Assembly (NCBI RefSeq): GCF_023656415.1
Contig: NZ_JAMOIL010000011.1
Coordinates: 62,001-126,000 of the forward strand
Direction of reading: 5' to 3'
DNA from: Nocardioides bruguierae
Lineage (GTDB): Bacteria > Actinomycetota > Actinomycetes > Propionibacteriales > Nocardioidaceae
Length of the DNA stretch: 64,000 nucleotides
Each line of letters opens with the position of its first letter. The first letter of the stretch is position 1. The notes under the pieces are model-generated. The model did no database searches and was not told where the DNA came from. It saw only the letters and a program-made list of their open reading frames with translations. A program made the position numbers and the translations under genes. Of this stretch, positions 1 through 8,028 are shown in pieces.

Positions 1-607
1 GGTCGAGCCCGCCGACCTCGACGACGTGCCCGACCTGGGCGATCACGGTGCGGGCCGCGGTCGCCATCACGGGGCCGAAGTTGCGGGCGGTCCTGCGGTA
101 GACGAGGTTGCCCATCCGGTCGGCCGTGTGGGCCTTGATCAGGGCGACGTCCCCCTTGATGGGGTACTCCAGGGCGTAGGCTCGGCCGTCGATCTCGCGG
201 ATCTCCTTGCCCTCGGTCAGCGGCGTGCCGACACCGGTGGGGCAGAAGAACGCGCCGATCCCGGCGCCGGCCGCGCGCATCCGCTCGGCGAGGTTGCCCT
301 GCGGCACGACCTCGAGCTCGATCTCGCCGGCGCGGTAGAGGCCGTCGAAGACCCACGAGTCGCTCTGCCGCGGGAACGAGCAGATCACCTTGCGCACCCG
401 CTTGGCGGCCAGCAGCGCGGCCAGGCCGGTGTCCCCGTTGCCGGCGTTGTTGGACACGATGACGAGGTCCTTCGCGCCCTGGTCGATGAGGGCGTCGATC
501 AGCTCGACGGGCATGCCGGCCATGCCGAACCCGCCGACCAGCACGGTCGAGCCGTCCGCAACGTCGGCGACCGACTCCGCGTAGGAGTCCAGCACCCGGG
601 CGCTCAT
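1..607 (-). CDS. pcaI: 3-oxoadipate CoA-transferase subunit A, 3' part cut by the window edge
   Basis: The visible part is the first ~202 residues of a family I CoA-transferase alpha subunit. It moves CoA from succinyl-CoA to 3-oxoadipate (or a related 3-oxoacid) in the beta-ketoadipate pathway. The N-terminal glycine loop VGGFGMAGMP, the stretch SNNAGNGDTGLAALL and CSFPRQSDS followed by ELEVVPQGNLAERMRAAG match PcaI closely. The ATG overlaps the stop of the thiolase gene by ATGA, so the two are co-transcribed and probably translationally coupled. That neighbour favours 3-oxoadipate over acetoacetate (ScoA) as the substrate. The beta subunit (pcaJ) would lie just left of the window. Confidence 0.88.
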   Translation of the reverse strand, partial: MSARVLDSYAESVADVADGSTVLVGGFGMAGMPVELIDALIDQGAKDLVIVSNNAGNGDTGLAALLAAKRVRKVICSFPRQSDSWVFDGLYRAGEIELEVVPQGNLAERMRAAGAGIGAFFCPTGVGTPLTEGKEIREIDGRAYALEYPIKGDVALIKAHTADRMGNLVYRRTARNFGPVMATAARTVIAQVGHVVEVGGLD

Positions 608-1815
608 CGCTGCGGCCCCGTCACGTTCTCCAGCACCACGGCCAGGCCCTGGCCGACGCCGATGCAGATGGCGGCCACGCCCCAGCGGCCGCCCGACTCC
701 ACCAGCCGGGCCGCGAGGGTCGCCAGCACGCGGGCGCCCGAGGCGCCCAGGGGGTGACCGAGCGCGATCGCCCCGCCCTTGGCGTTGACGATCTCGGGGT
801 CGACCTTCCAGGCGTCCACGCAGGCCAGCGACTGCACCGCGAAGGCCTCGTTCAGCTCGACGGCATCGACGTCGGCCCAGGTGATGCCGGCGCGGGCCAG
901 GGCCCTGTTGGCGGCCTCGACGGGCGCGAGGCCGAACTCCTGCGGGGCGAGCGCGTGCACGCCACGGCCGGCCACGCGGGCGAGCGGTGCCAGGCCCAGG
1001 GTGTCGGCAGCGGCCTCGGAGCCGATCAGGACGGCGGCGGCCCCGTCGCTCAGCGGGGAGGCGTTGCCGGCGGTGATGGAGCCGTCCGTGCGGAAGGCGG
1101 GCCTGAGGTCGGCGAGCGTCTCGGGCGTCGAGCCGGGGCGGATCGACTCGTCCCGGTCCAGGTCGACGCCGTCGACGGGCACGACGAGGTCGTCGTAGAA
1201 CCCGGCGTCCCAGGCGGCCGCGGCCAGCGTGTGGGAGCGGGCGGCGAAGGCGTCCTGCCGCTCGCGGGAGATGCCGTGGTCGTCGGCGACCTGCTCGTTG
1301 CACTCGCCGAGCGAGGCGGTCCACTCCGCCGGCATCCGCTCGTTGACCAGCCGCCAGCCGAGCGTCGTGGAGACGGCGGTGACGTCCCCGGCCGGGTAGG
1401 CGCGCGACGGCTTGGGCAGCACCCACGGTGCACGGGTCATCGACTCCACCCCGCCGGCCACGACGACGTCCGCGTCGCCGGTCTCGATCGCGCGGGAGCC
1501 GCTGATCGCGGCGTCCAGGGAGGACCCGCAGAGCCGGTTGACCGTGGTCGCCGGCACCGAGACCGGCAGGCCGGAGAGCAGCACGGCCATGCGCCCGACG
1601 TTGCGGTTGTCCTCGCCCGCCTGGTTGGCGCAGCCCCAGACCACGTCGTCGACGGCCGCGCCGGTGGCCTGGCCGTCGCCGGTCAGCCCCGGCGCGCGCT
1701 GGAGCACGGCGCGCAGGGCGGTGGCCGCCAGGTCGTCGGGGCGGACGTCGGCGAGCGCACCGTTGAAGCGTCCGAACGGCGTCCGGGCGGCGGTGTAGAG
1801 GTAGCTGGCGGTCAC
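604..1815 (-). CDS. pcaF: beta-ketoadipyl-CoA thiolase / acetyl-CoA acyltransferase
   Basis: A 403-residue type II thiolase, normal length for the family, with a GTG start. It cleaves 3-oxoadipyl-CoA with CoA to succinyl-CoA and acetyl-CoA, the last step of aromatic ring breakdown through protocatechuate or catechol. The nucleophile is Cys96 in NRLCGSSLDAA. NEAFA, GHPLGASGAR and the C-terminal CIGVGQGLA (second catalytic Cys) are all present. It lies upstream of pcaI with a 4-base overlap and is divergent from a LysR regulator that probably controls it. Without pcaI the same motifs would also fit a general acetyl-CoA acetyltransferase. Confidence 0.9.
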   Translation of the reverse strand: MTASYLYTAARTPFGRFNGALADVRPDDLAATALRAVLQRAPGLTGDGQATGAAVDDVVWGCANQAGEDNRNVGRMAVLLSGLPVSVPATTVNRLCGSSLDAAISGSRAIETGDADVVVAGGVESMTRAPWVLPKPSRAYPAGDVTAVSTTLGWRLVNERMPAEWTASLGECNEQVADDHGISRERQDAFAARSHTLAAAAWDAGFYDDLVVPVDGVDLDRDESIRPGSTPETLADLRPAFRTDGSITAGNASPLSDGAAAVLIGSEAAADTLGLAPLARVAGRGVHALAPQEFGLAPVEAANRALARAGITWADVDAVELNEAFAVQSLACVDAWKVDPEIVNAKGGAIALGHPLGASGARVLATLAARLVESGGRWGVAAICIGVGQGLAVVLENVTGPQR

Positions 1816-1849
1816 GGGTCCGACGGTGGCACCGCCGATTGATCGACGC

Positions 1850-1872
1850 CAATACGAAGTTGGCCTCTATTG
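1850..1872. promoter_or_regulatory. candidate LysR operator between pcaF and the LysR gene
   Basis: The arms CAATA (1850-1854) and TATTG (1868-1872) form an inverted repeat across 13 bases in an unusually AT-rich patch of the divergent control region. LysR proteins bind interrupted dyads in such positions. The arms are short, so this is only a candidate. Confidence 0.35.
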
Positions 1873-1911
1873 ATACTGGTGACTTATCAGCGCTGGTGGC
1901 AGGCTGGCCAC

Positions 1912-2796
1912 GTGGAGCTGCGTCACCTCAGGTCGTTCGTCGCGCTCGCCGAGGAGCAGCACTTCGGCCGCGCCGCCGCCCGGCTGCACCTGGCCCAGCC
2001 GGCACTCTCCCAGCAGCTCCAGCAGCTGGAGCGCGAGGTCGGCGTGCGGCTGGTCGACCGCTCCACGCGCCGGGTCGCGCTGACGGACGCCGGCCGGCTG
2101 CTGGAGGAGCGGGCGCGGGCCGTCCTCGGGGACCTGGAGCGCACCACCGCGGACCTCGCCCAGGTCGCGGCCGGCCGGCTCGGCCGCTGCTCGGTGGGCT
2201 TCGTCGGCACGGCCACCTACGACGTCCTGCCCCGCCTGGCCAGACGTGCCCGGGAGGACCTGCCGGGCGTGACGCTCGACCTGCGCGGCGAGCAGCTCGC
2301 CCCCGCGCTCCTGGACGCGGTGCGCGAGCGCTCGCTCGACCTGGCGGTGCTGCGGCCCGGTGCCGAGCCCACGCACGACCTGGTCGTCACCCTGCTGCGG
2401 GCCGAACCGCTCGTGGCCGTCCTGCCGACCGCCCACCCCGCGGCGGCCGCCGGGGTCGTCGACCTGGCCGACCTCGCCGACGAGGTGCTCGTGACCCACC
2501 CCTCCGGCCACCGCTCGGCCATGCACGGCCGGGTGCTGGAGGCCTGCGCCCGCGCCGGCTTCACCCCGCGCGAGGTGCTGGAGGTGGGGGAGACCGCCAC
2601 GCTCGCGGTCTTCGTCGCCGGCGGGCTCGGCGTGGCGCTCGTGCCCGCCTCGGTGCAGGCGCTGCGGCTCGACGGGGTCGCCTACGTGCCGCTGGCTCGG
2701 GCCGAGGACGTCGACCTCGTCCTCGCCCACCACGCGGACGCGGGCCCCGCCGCGCACGCGGTCGCCCGCCTCGTCCGGGACGTGGCGGGGGGCTGA
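1912..2796 (+). CDS. LysR-family transcriptional regulator
   Basis: A 294-residue LysR regulator. The N-terminal winged helix-turn-helix reads ELRHLRSFVALAEEQHFGR followed by AQPALSQQLQQLEREVG, and a periplasmic-binding-like effector domain fills residues ~90-290. The GTG at 1912 is chosen because it begins exactly at the conserved ELRHLRSF; an in-frame start 42 bases upstream would add an unconserved tail. It is divergent from pcaF-pcaI across ~97 bases, so it most likely senses a beta-ketoadipate pathway intermediate and controls that operon. The inducer cannot be told from sequence. Confidence 0.88.
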   Translation: MELRHLRSFVALAEEQHFGRAAARLHLAQPALSQQLQQLEREVGVRLVDRSTRRVALTDAGRLLEERARAVLGDLERTTADLAQVAAGRLGRCSVGFVGTATYDVLPRLARRAREDLPGVTLDLRGEQLAPALLDAVRERSLDLAVLRPGAEPTHDLVVTLLRAEPLVAVLPTAHPAAAAGVVDLADLADEVLVTHPSGHRSAMHGRVLEACARAGFTPREVLEVGETATLAVFVAGGLGVALVPASVQALRLDGVAYVPLARAEDVDLVLAHHADAGPAAHAVARLVRDVAGG

Positions 2797-2851
2797 GCCC
2801 GCCCGAGGCGACCGCTCACCTGCTCGTCACCCGCCGGTCACCGGGCCGCCC

Positions 2852-2857
2852 TAGCCT
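2852..2857 (+). promoter_or_regulatory. -10 element TAGCCT of a leaderless transcript
   Basis: TAGCCT ends 7 bases before the GTG of the next gene, the arrangement typical of actinobacterial leaderless mRNAs. No Shine-Dalgarno sequence lies between. Confidence 0.5.
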
Positions 2858-2864
2858 CGCCCGG

Positions 2865-3155
2865 GTGATCGCCTCCGCGCCCGGGCACGACCTCGCGCCC
2901 CGCTCCGCCCGCACCCGCGTCGGCCGTCGGCTCAGCCGGGCGCTCCAGCGGAGCACCGAGCGGTTCGCGTGGGTGGCGATGCTCGCGGTGTTCGTGACCG
3001 TGGGCGCGGGCGTCGGCGCCTCGCTGGCGGCGCGCCCCGGTGCGGTGCTCGGCGGGCTGCTCGCCCTGCTCGCGTTCTGGCCCTACCTCGTGGTGGCGCT
3101 GGCCGTCCGGCTCGCGGCGTTCCTGCGCGGGGAGCCGGCCGCCGTCCACCACTGA
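2865..3155 (+). CDS. small membrane protein of unknown function
   Basis: A 96-residue protein not assigned to a named family. An Arg-rich N-terminus (residues ~10-35) is followed by two hydrophobic helices, roughly WVAMLAVFVTVGAGVGASLAA and AVLGGLLALLAFWPYLVVALAVRL, separated by a short RPG turn. This suggests a two-pass inner-membrane protein with both ends inside. The GTG start is supported by the -10 box just upstream. It is transcribed alone, towards the bidirectional terminator it shares with the convergent lipoprotein gene. Confidence 0.62.
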   Translation: MIASAPGHDLAPRSARTRVGRRLSRALQRSTERFAWVAMLAVFVTVGAGVGASLAARPGAVLGGLLALLAFWPYLVVALAVRLAAFLRGEPAAVHH

Positions 3156-3156
3156 A

Positions 3157-3193
3157 CCGCCGAGTCGGCAGCACGTTGCTGCCGACTCGGCGG
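3157..3193. terminator. bidirectional hairpin terminator
   Basis: A perfect 17-base-pair stem (3157-3173 with 3177-3193) closes a CGT loop. It begins one base after the stop codon of the small membrane protein gene and lies between two convergent genes. No T-run is evident, which is usual in this GC range. Confidence 0.8.
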
Positions 3194-3212
3194 GTGGGGA
3201 GGCTGTGCGGGG

Positions 3213-4982
3213 TCAGTGGCCGGGACCACCGGAGCCGCCCGGGCCGCCGCCGGAGCCGCCGGGGCCGCCACCCATCCCGCCACCCATGCCGCCGGTGGCC
3301 TCGCCGGCCGTGCCGGTGCCGAGGTCGTCACCGCCGGAGACCACGGTGTAGGTCTCGCCGTCGGTGACGTCGCTGGAGGAGAAGACCCAGCTCGAGGCCT
3401 GCTTCGCGGTGGTCACCTCGGCCACGACGTTGCCGTCGGCGTCCTCGAGCTGGAGGGTGGTGCCGGCCGGGACGGTCGAGAAGGTCACCGACACGAACGA
3501 CTGCGAGGAGTCCGCCGAGGGCGACTGCGCCATGCCGCTGGAGCCGACCGCCGACAGGGTGCCGCCGGAGACGTCGAGCGTCTGGTCGACGTCGACGGCG
3601 CCGTTGCCGTCGCTCTGCGGACCCTGGACGACGACGGACCCGCCGGTCATGGTGGCGCTGCCGTTGGCGTCCAGGCCGTCGCCCTCGGCGTCGATGGTGA
3701 GCGCGCCGCCGCTGATCGTGAGCATGGCGTCGGCGGTGTCGCTGCCGACCACGTTCACCCCGTCGTCGGAGGAGGTGACGTCCATGGAGCCGCCGGTCAG
3801 CTCCATGGTGCCGGCCTCGAGGCCCTCGTAGGACTCGGTGACCACCACGGTGCCGTCGGAGATGGTCAGGTCGCCCTCGGCGTGGATGCCGTCGTCGCCG
3901 GTGGCGAGCGTGACCTCGCCCCCGGAGACGGAGACGACCGAGTCGGAGTGGATCGCGTCGTCGGCGGCGTCGACGTCCACGGTGCCGGAGGAGATGACGA
4001 CGCTGACGTCGCCGACCAGGCCCTTGGCACCGGAGTCCTCGCCGCCCGCGGACGCGCCGCCGCCGGCGGTCACGGTGAGGCTGCCGCCGTCCACGACCAC
4101 GTCGGTGGTGGCGGTGGCGCCGTCGTCGCCGGAGACGACCGCGGTGCTGCCGCCGAGCAGGGCGATGAAGCCGACGGTCGCGTCGGCGTCGCCGTCGGAC
4201 TTCAGCCCGTCGCCGCCGGCGTCGACGCTGATCGTGCCGCCGCTGATCTCGAGCCAGTCCTTGCCGCGGATGCCGTCGTCGTCGGCGTCGACGGTGAGGG
4301 TGCCGCCGGTGATGGTGAGGCCGTCCTTGCTGGTGATGCCGTCGGCGTGCGAGGTGACGGTGAGCGACCCGGTGCCGGCGATGGTGAGGTCGGCGGTGGA
4401 GAAGAGGGTCGCGTTGACGGCGTCGGTCTCCTCGTCGTCCGCGGTGGAGCCCGCGCCGTCGGCCAGGGTGTTCTCGCTGCCGTCGGCCAGCACGACGACC
4501 GCGGCGTCGGCGTTCTCGACCACGAGCGGGGAGTCGTCGGAGGAGGTGAGGTCGACGCCGTCGAGCACCAGGCGCACGGTGTCGTCGTCGCCCGCGTCCA
4601 CGACCACCTGGCCGTCGGACAGGCTGCCGGAGAGCACGTAGGTGCCGGCGGCCGTGATGGTGACGACGTCGCCGTCGACGGTCACGGCGCTGTCGTCGGA
4701 GGCGCTGCTCGCGCCGTCGGCGAGGGTGATCGTCACGGCCTCGGAGTCGTCGTAGTCGGCGTCGCCGGTCTCGACCTCGGCGTTCTCGGCGAGCGTCTCG
4801 CTCGCGGTGATGCCGGCCTCGCCGGCGGCCTCGCCGGCGGTCACGGCGGCGGTGTCGGCGCTGGTGGCGGTGCTCGCGTCGCCGGCCGAGCAGGCGGCGA
4901 GGGCCAGCACGGCGGTCGCGGAGACGACGGCGGCGGCCAGACGGCCGCGCAGGCGGCGGGCGGGGGTGCGGTGAGAGGTCAC
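3213..4982 (-). CDS. Cthe_2159-like carbohydrate-binding beta-helix lipoprotein
   Basis: A 589-residue secreted lipoprotein. The signal peptide ends in a lipobox with Cys31 (ALAAC). Residues ~70-520 are built of repeating strands of the type ISGGTLTVDADDDGI and GDGLDANGSATMTGG, as in right-handed parallel beta-helices. The repeats resemble the Cthe_2159 family (PF14262), whose founding member binds acidic polysaccharides. The C-terminus is a Gly/Met/Pro tail of ~30 residues. The GTG start has AGGAG six bases upstream. It is the last gene of an operon with a VTC-domain protein and a DUF4956 membrane protein, a combination that recurs in bacteria. The ligand is unknown. Confidence 0.75.
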   Translation of the reverse strand: MTSHRTPARRLRGRLAAAVVSATAVLALAACSAGDASTATSADTAAVTAGEAAGEAGITASETLAENAEVETGDADYDDSEAVTITLADGASSASDDSAVTVDGDVVTITAAGTYVLSGSLSDGQVVVDAGDDDTVRLVLDGVDLTSSDDSPLVVENADAAVVVLADGSENTLADGAGSTADDEETDAVNATLFSTADLTIAGTGSLTVTSHADGITSKDGLTITGGTLTVDADDDGIRGKDWLEISGGTISVDAGGDGLKSDGDADATVGFIALLGGSTAVVSGDDGATATTDVVVDGGSLTVTAGGGASAGGEDSGAKGLVGDVSVVISSGTVDVDAADDAIHSDSVVSVSGGEVTLATGDDGIHAEGDLTISDGTVVVTESYEGLEAGTMELTGGSMDVTSSDDGVNVVGSDTADAMLTISGGALTIDAEGDGLDANGSATMTGGSVVVQGPQSDGNGAVDVDQTLDVSGGTLSAVGSSGMAQSPSADSSQSFVSVTFSTVPAGTTLQLEDADGNVVAEVTTAKQASSWVFSSSDVTDGETYTVVSGGDDLGTGTAGEATGGMGGGMGGGPGGSGGGPGGSGGPGH

Positions 4983-5058
4983 GGATGCTCCTGGGGATCG
5001 TCGGTGATCGGGTCAGGCGGGTCGGTCAGGTCGGTCGGAGGGGGGTGGTGGCGGCGGC

Positions 5059-5922
5059 TCAGCGCCGCGGCAGGCCGAGGTCGCGCTCGAGCACCCGGTG
5101 CCACCGCAGGCGGGGCAGGGCGGGGTCGAGGGCGGCGAGGCCGGTGCCGAACTTCGAGATGCGGACGGGGCGGTGCCCGCGCGCCCACAGCAGCCGGTCG
5201 AGCGCGGAGGGGGTGGAGCCGGTCTTGGTCTCCACCACCACGCGGTCGGTGACCGGCAGGCGGGACGCGTGGGCGCCCGGCAGGGCCCAGACCAGGTCGG
5301 TGTCGAGGGTGGCGCGGCTGTCGGTGCCGGGCTCGTCGCCCGCGAGCAGCAGCGTGGTGCGCCGGTAGCTGCTGACCAGGGCCGGGGCGAGACCCTCGAC
5401 GCGGACGTGGTCGGGCACCCGCGCGGCACGCAGCCGCTCGTCGAGGAACTGCTGCTCGCCGTCGTCCAGCGGCCCGCGGTGGGCGCGGAGCACCCGCTCC
5501 TTGAGGTTGGTGCCGCGCGGGCCGGGGACCTTGACCTCCAGGTACGTCGTGCCCGTGTCGAGGTAGGTGCGCTCGCGCACCTTGAACCGCCGCCGGCGGC
5601 CCTGGCCGGCGAGCCAGAACGCGTCGAGCGCCGGGGTGTCGAGGTAGTCCGAGCGGTAGCCGAACGCGCGGCTGCCCTCGATCTCGAGCACGCGGGTGCG
5701 CTCCGGCACCGCGGCGAGCAGGTCCGGGAGCTCCTGCTCGGGCACGACGTACTTGCGGTCGACGCGGGTCAGCAGCGCCGCGGTCTCGACGAGCTCCTCG
5801 AGCCCGATGGGTGCCAGGTGCGCCGTCCAGCCCTGGGCGCGGTGCCCGCTGTGGTGCCGGGTGGCGTGCGTGGCGCGGCCGTCGACGCCGGGGCCGCCGG
5901 GCCGGTCGGAGAGGGCCGTCAT
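5059..5922 (-). CDS. VTC-domain (polyphosphate polymerase-like) protein
   Basis: A 287-residue VTC-domain protein. In yeast this domain, a triphosphate-tunnel fold, makes polyphosphate from ATP. Basic and acidic tunnel motifs are visible in order: RVDRKYVVP, FGYRSDYLDT, RRFKVRERTY, TTYLEVKVPG, SYRRTTLLL, and VVETKT with RISKFGTG near the end. The start overlaps the DUF4956 stop by ATGA. There is no signal peptide, so it is cytoplasmic and probably docks on the membrane partner. Bacterial VTC proteins in such operons have little experimental support, so substrate and product are inferred. Confidence 0.8.
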   Translation of the reverse strand: MTALSDRPGGPGVDGRATHATRHHSGHRAQGWTAHLAPIGLEELVETAALLTRVDRKYVVPEQELPDLLAAVPERTRVLEIEGSRAFGYRSDYLDTPALDAFWLAGQGRRRRFKVRERTYLDTGTTYLEVKVPGPRGTNLKERVLRAHRGPLDDGEQQFLDERLRAARVPDHVRVEGLAPALVSSYRRTTLLLAGDEPGTDSRATLDTDLVWALPGAHASRLPVTDRVVVETKTGSTPSALDRLLWARGHRPVRISKFGTGLAALDPALPRLRWHRVLERDLGLPRR

Positions 5923-6533
5923 CGGCCGACCTCGCGCAGCCCCGCCCCCTGCGCGAGGCCCGGGGCGGCGGAGGCGCCGCCGGTGTGCCGCGGCCCGGCG
6001 GGGCGGTGCCGCACGGTGACGGTGGTGGTGTCGTTGACGAGGTTCGTGCTGGTCACGCGCGCGTCGAGCACCTCGGCGCCGAGCAGGCCCTCGAGGTGGG
6101 CGGTGAGGCCGGCCATGTCGGTCCAGGCCCGGTCGAGCACCATCTCCTGGGTGCGGGCCTCGGGCGCGAGCCGCGGGTGGTCGCCCACCCACAGGGCCAC
6201 GAGGACGGCGGCCATCAGCCCGACCACCAGCACCGACGGCGTCCCCGCGACCCCGGCGACGAGGCCGAGCGTGAGGGCCGCGAAGTAGTAGGCGATCTCG
6301 TGGTGGGCCAGCTCGGTGGAGCGCAGCCGGATGATCGAGAGCACGCCGAACAGACCGAGGCCGAGGCCGGCGCCGACGGTGCTGTCGGCCAGCACGGCGG
6401 TGACGGCCAGGACGCCGACGTTGACCGCCAGGTAGGCGCCCGCCAGCTCCGGGCGCCGGTGGCGCAGCAGGAACAGGCCCACGAGGGCGAGGACGGCGAC
6501 GAGGTCGATGGCGAGCATCGGCAGCTGGGTCAT
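5919..6533 (-). CDS. DUF4956 membrane protein
   Basis: A 204-residue integral membrane protein. Three to four hydrophobic helices fill residues 1-115 (MLAIDLVAVLALVGLFLL; AGAYLAVNVGVLAVTAVLA; two more around GLVAGVAGTPSVLVVGLMAAVLVALWVG). The family signature GLGLGLFGVLSIIRLRSTELAHHEIAYYF lies between them, and a cytoplasmic ACT-like tail (EMVLDRAWTDMAGLTAHLEGLLG to VNDTTTVTVRHRP) follows. It is the first gene of the operon, with GGAG seven bases before ATG. It is coupled to the VTC-domain gene, which suggests a two-component membrane complex. Molecular function is unknown. Confidence 0.8.
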   Translation of the reverse strand: MTQLPMLAIDLVAVLALVGLFLLRHRRPELAGAYLAVNVGVLAVTAVLADSTVGAGLGLGLFGVLSIIRLRSTELAHHEIAYYFAALTLGLVAGVAGTPSVLVVGLMAAVLVALWVGDHPRLAPEARTQEMVLDRAWTDMAGLTAHLEGLLGAEVLDARVTSTNLVNDTTTVTVRHRPAGPRHTGGASAAPGLAQGAGLREVGR

Positions 6534-6706
6534 GACGGACTCCGGTGGATGAACGTGCGGTGACGCGGAGGCGTCACCCGGACGTCCACCAGGAAGCCGG
6601 GCGGGGCTGCGACGGCCGTGATGGGGCGCTGTGCGGTTCCTGTGAGGGGCGTTCCCTCAGGGAAGTCGGGACGTTCGTCCCAGGTCAGGGGAGTAGTGCC
6701 GGCCCA

Positions 6707-6773
6707 GTGCCGTCACCCCGGTGCCGTCACCCCGGTGCCGTCACCCCGTCGTCGCCCCGGTGTCGTCACCAGG
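6707..6773. repeat. 14-bp tandem repeat (3 perfect copies plus decayed copies)
   Basis: GTGCCGTCACCCCG occurs three times without a mismatch at 6707, 6721 and 6735, followed by a shortened copy and GTGTCGTCACCAGG up to 6773. It sits just beyond the stop of the LacI gene, in the 245-base gap before the DUF4956 gene. Nothing else is visible in that gap. Confidence 0.85.
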
Positions 6774-6778
6774 GGGCG

Positions 6779-7804
6779 TCAGCCGAGCGTGGACGCCCGC
6801 GCCACCAGCTCGGGGGTGAACAGCACCCGCTGGTGGGTGTGCTCGCCGCCGGCGGCCTCCTCGAGCACGAGGTCCGCGGCGGTGCGGCCCAGCTGCTGGC
6901 GCGGCTGACGGACCGACGACAGCGGGACGGCGGCGGCCGCCGCGTACTCGACGTCGTCGTAGCCGAGGATCGCCAGGTCGGCGGGGCAGCGCAGCCCCGA
7001 GGCGATGACCTGCTGGAGCAGGCCGAGGGCGATGAGGTCGTTGACGCAGAACGCGGCGGTGGGGCGGCGCGAGGAGGACATCCCCGCCAGGCGCTGACCG
7101 GCCTCGCGGCCGTCGGCGACCGTGAGGTCGGCCGTGCTGAGCAGCACGAGGTCCTCGGGGTCCAGCCCGGCCTCCGCCCAGGCGGTGCGGGCGCCGGCGA
7201 GACGGTCGCGCACCTGGCCGAGGTCGGCGGGGCCGCCGATGAAGGCGACCCGGCGGTGGCCGCGGTCCAGGAGGTGCTCCATCGCGACCCGGCCGCCGAG
7301 GACGTCGTCGACGGCCACGGAGCAGAAGTCGTCCCCCTCGCGGGTGCGGTCGACGATCACGACGGGGGTGCCGCGGCGGGCGATCTGGTCCAGCAGCGGG
7401 GAGTCGGGGTCGACGGGCGTGACGAGCAGGCCCTGCACGCGCTGCTGCTCGAACTGGTCCAGGTGGGCCTGCTCGCGCTCGCGGCGGCTGCCGGAGTTGC
7501 CCAGCACGACGGTGAGGCCGTGGGCCTCGGCGGCGGTCTCGATGCCGGCGGCGACGTCGGTGAAGAACGGGTTGCCGGCGTCGAGCATGACGTAGGCGAG
7601 GGTGCGGCTGACCCCGGAGCGCAGCTGCCGGGCGGACTCGTTGCGCACGAAGCCGAGGTCGGCCATCGCCCGCTGCACCCGGGCGCGCGTGGCCTCGCTG
7701 ACCCGGTCGGGGCGGTTGAGCACGTTGGAGACGGTGCCGAGCGAGACCCCGGCCGCGGCGGCCACGTCCTTGACGGACACGGAACGACCCGGAGTGGATG
7801 GCAC
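6779..7804 (-). CDS. LacI-family regulator of the rhamnose regulon
   Basis: A 341-residue LacI/GalR repressor. The N-terminal helix-turn-helix and hinge read VSVKDVAAAAGVSLGTVSNVLNRPDRVSEATRARV. The periplasmic-binding-like sensor domain (residues ~60-335) contains LAYVMLDAGNPFFTDVAAGIE and the dimer-side GYDDVEYAAAAAVPLSSVRQP. GTG at 7804 is preferred because AGGAGG stands five bases upstream; a longer reading adds an unconserved tail. It is divergent from the rhamnose importer. Four palindromic AACGTT-centred boxes near the rhamnose and lactate operons are its likely operators, including one over its own promoter region. The effector is probably rhamnose, rhamnulose or a phosphate of it. 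Confidence 0.88.
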   Translation of the reverse strand: MPSTPGRSVSVKDVAAAAGVSLGTVSNVLNRPDRVSEATRARVQRAMADLGFVRNESARQLRSGVSRTLAYVMLDAGNPFFTDVAAGIETAAEAHGLTVVLGNSGSRREREQAHLDQFEQQRVQGLLVTPVDPDSPLLDQIARRGTPVVIVDRTREGDDFCSVAVDDVLGGRVAMEHLLDRGHRRVAFIGGPADLGQVRDRLAGARTAWAEAGLDPEDLVLLSTADLTVADGREAGQRLAGMSSSRRPTAAFCVNDLIALGLLQQVIASGLRCPADLAILGYDDVEYAAAAAVPLSSVRQPRQQLGRTAADLVLEEAAGGEHTHQRVLFTPELVARASTLG

Positions 7805-7858
7805 GTGCGCCTCCTGGACGAGCGGGACGGGTGGTCCAGACCGATGTGCGGGCCCGGT

Positions 7859-7873
7859 CTTGAAACGATCAAG
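7859..7873. promoter_or_regulatory. LacI-type operator, regulator side
   Basis: CTTGAAACGATCAAG has 5-base inverted arms (CTTGA/TCAAG) around a central CG-containing core. It lies 55 bases upstream of the LacI-gene start and fits autoregulation. It is the most diverged of the four boxes. Confidence 0.6.
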
Positions 7874-7949
7874 CGGCATCTTACGAGAGTGTGGCCCGAG
7901 TCACCGCCTCCGCGACCCGGTCTCTTCACATCGAGACTTCGATCACTGC

Positions 7950-7979
7950 TTGACGCGTGTGACCGCCCTCACCTACGGT
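7950..7979 (+). promoter_or_regulatory. rhamnose importer promoter with embedded Crp-like site
   Basis: TTGACG (7950-7955) and TACGGT (7974-7979) are spaced 18 bases apart. The spacer contains TGTGACCGCCCTCACC (7958-7973), close to the Crp/GlxR consensus TGTGA-N6-TCACA. Nearly the same element stands before lutA. A regulator bound between -35 and -10 would block RNA polymerase or require remodelling. Confidence 0.65.
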
Positions 7980-7994
7980 TCCCTGCGTTCGCCG

Positions 7995-8008
7995 TTAAAA
8001 CGTTTCAA
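7995..8008. promoter_or_regulatory. LacI-type operator before the importer operon
   Basis: TTAAAACGTTTCAA departs from a perfect TTGAAACGTTTCAA palindrome by one base. It lies 16 bases after the -10 box and 21 before the ATG, so a bound repressor would sit on the transcription start region. Confidence 0.75.
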
Positions 8009-8028
8009 CTCTTGAACGGAGGAGCCCG

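Noticed and set aside
6707..6773. Possible CRISPR array
   Set aside because: The units are directly adjacent without spacers and no cas genes are present.
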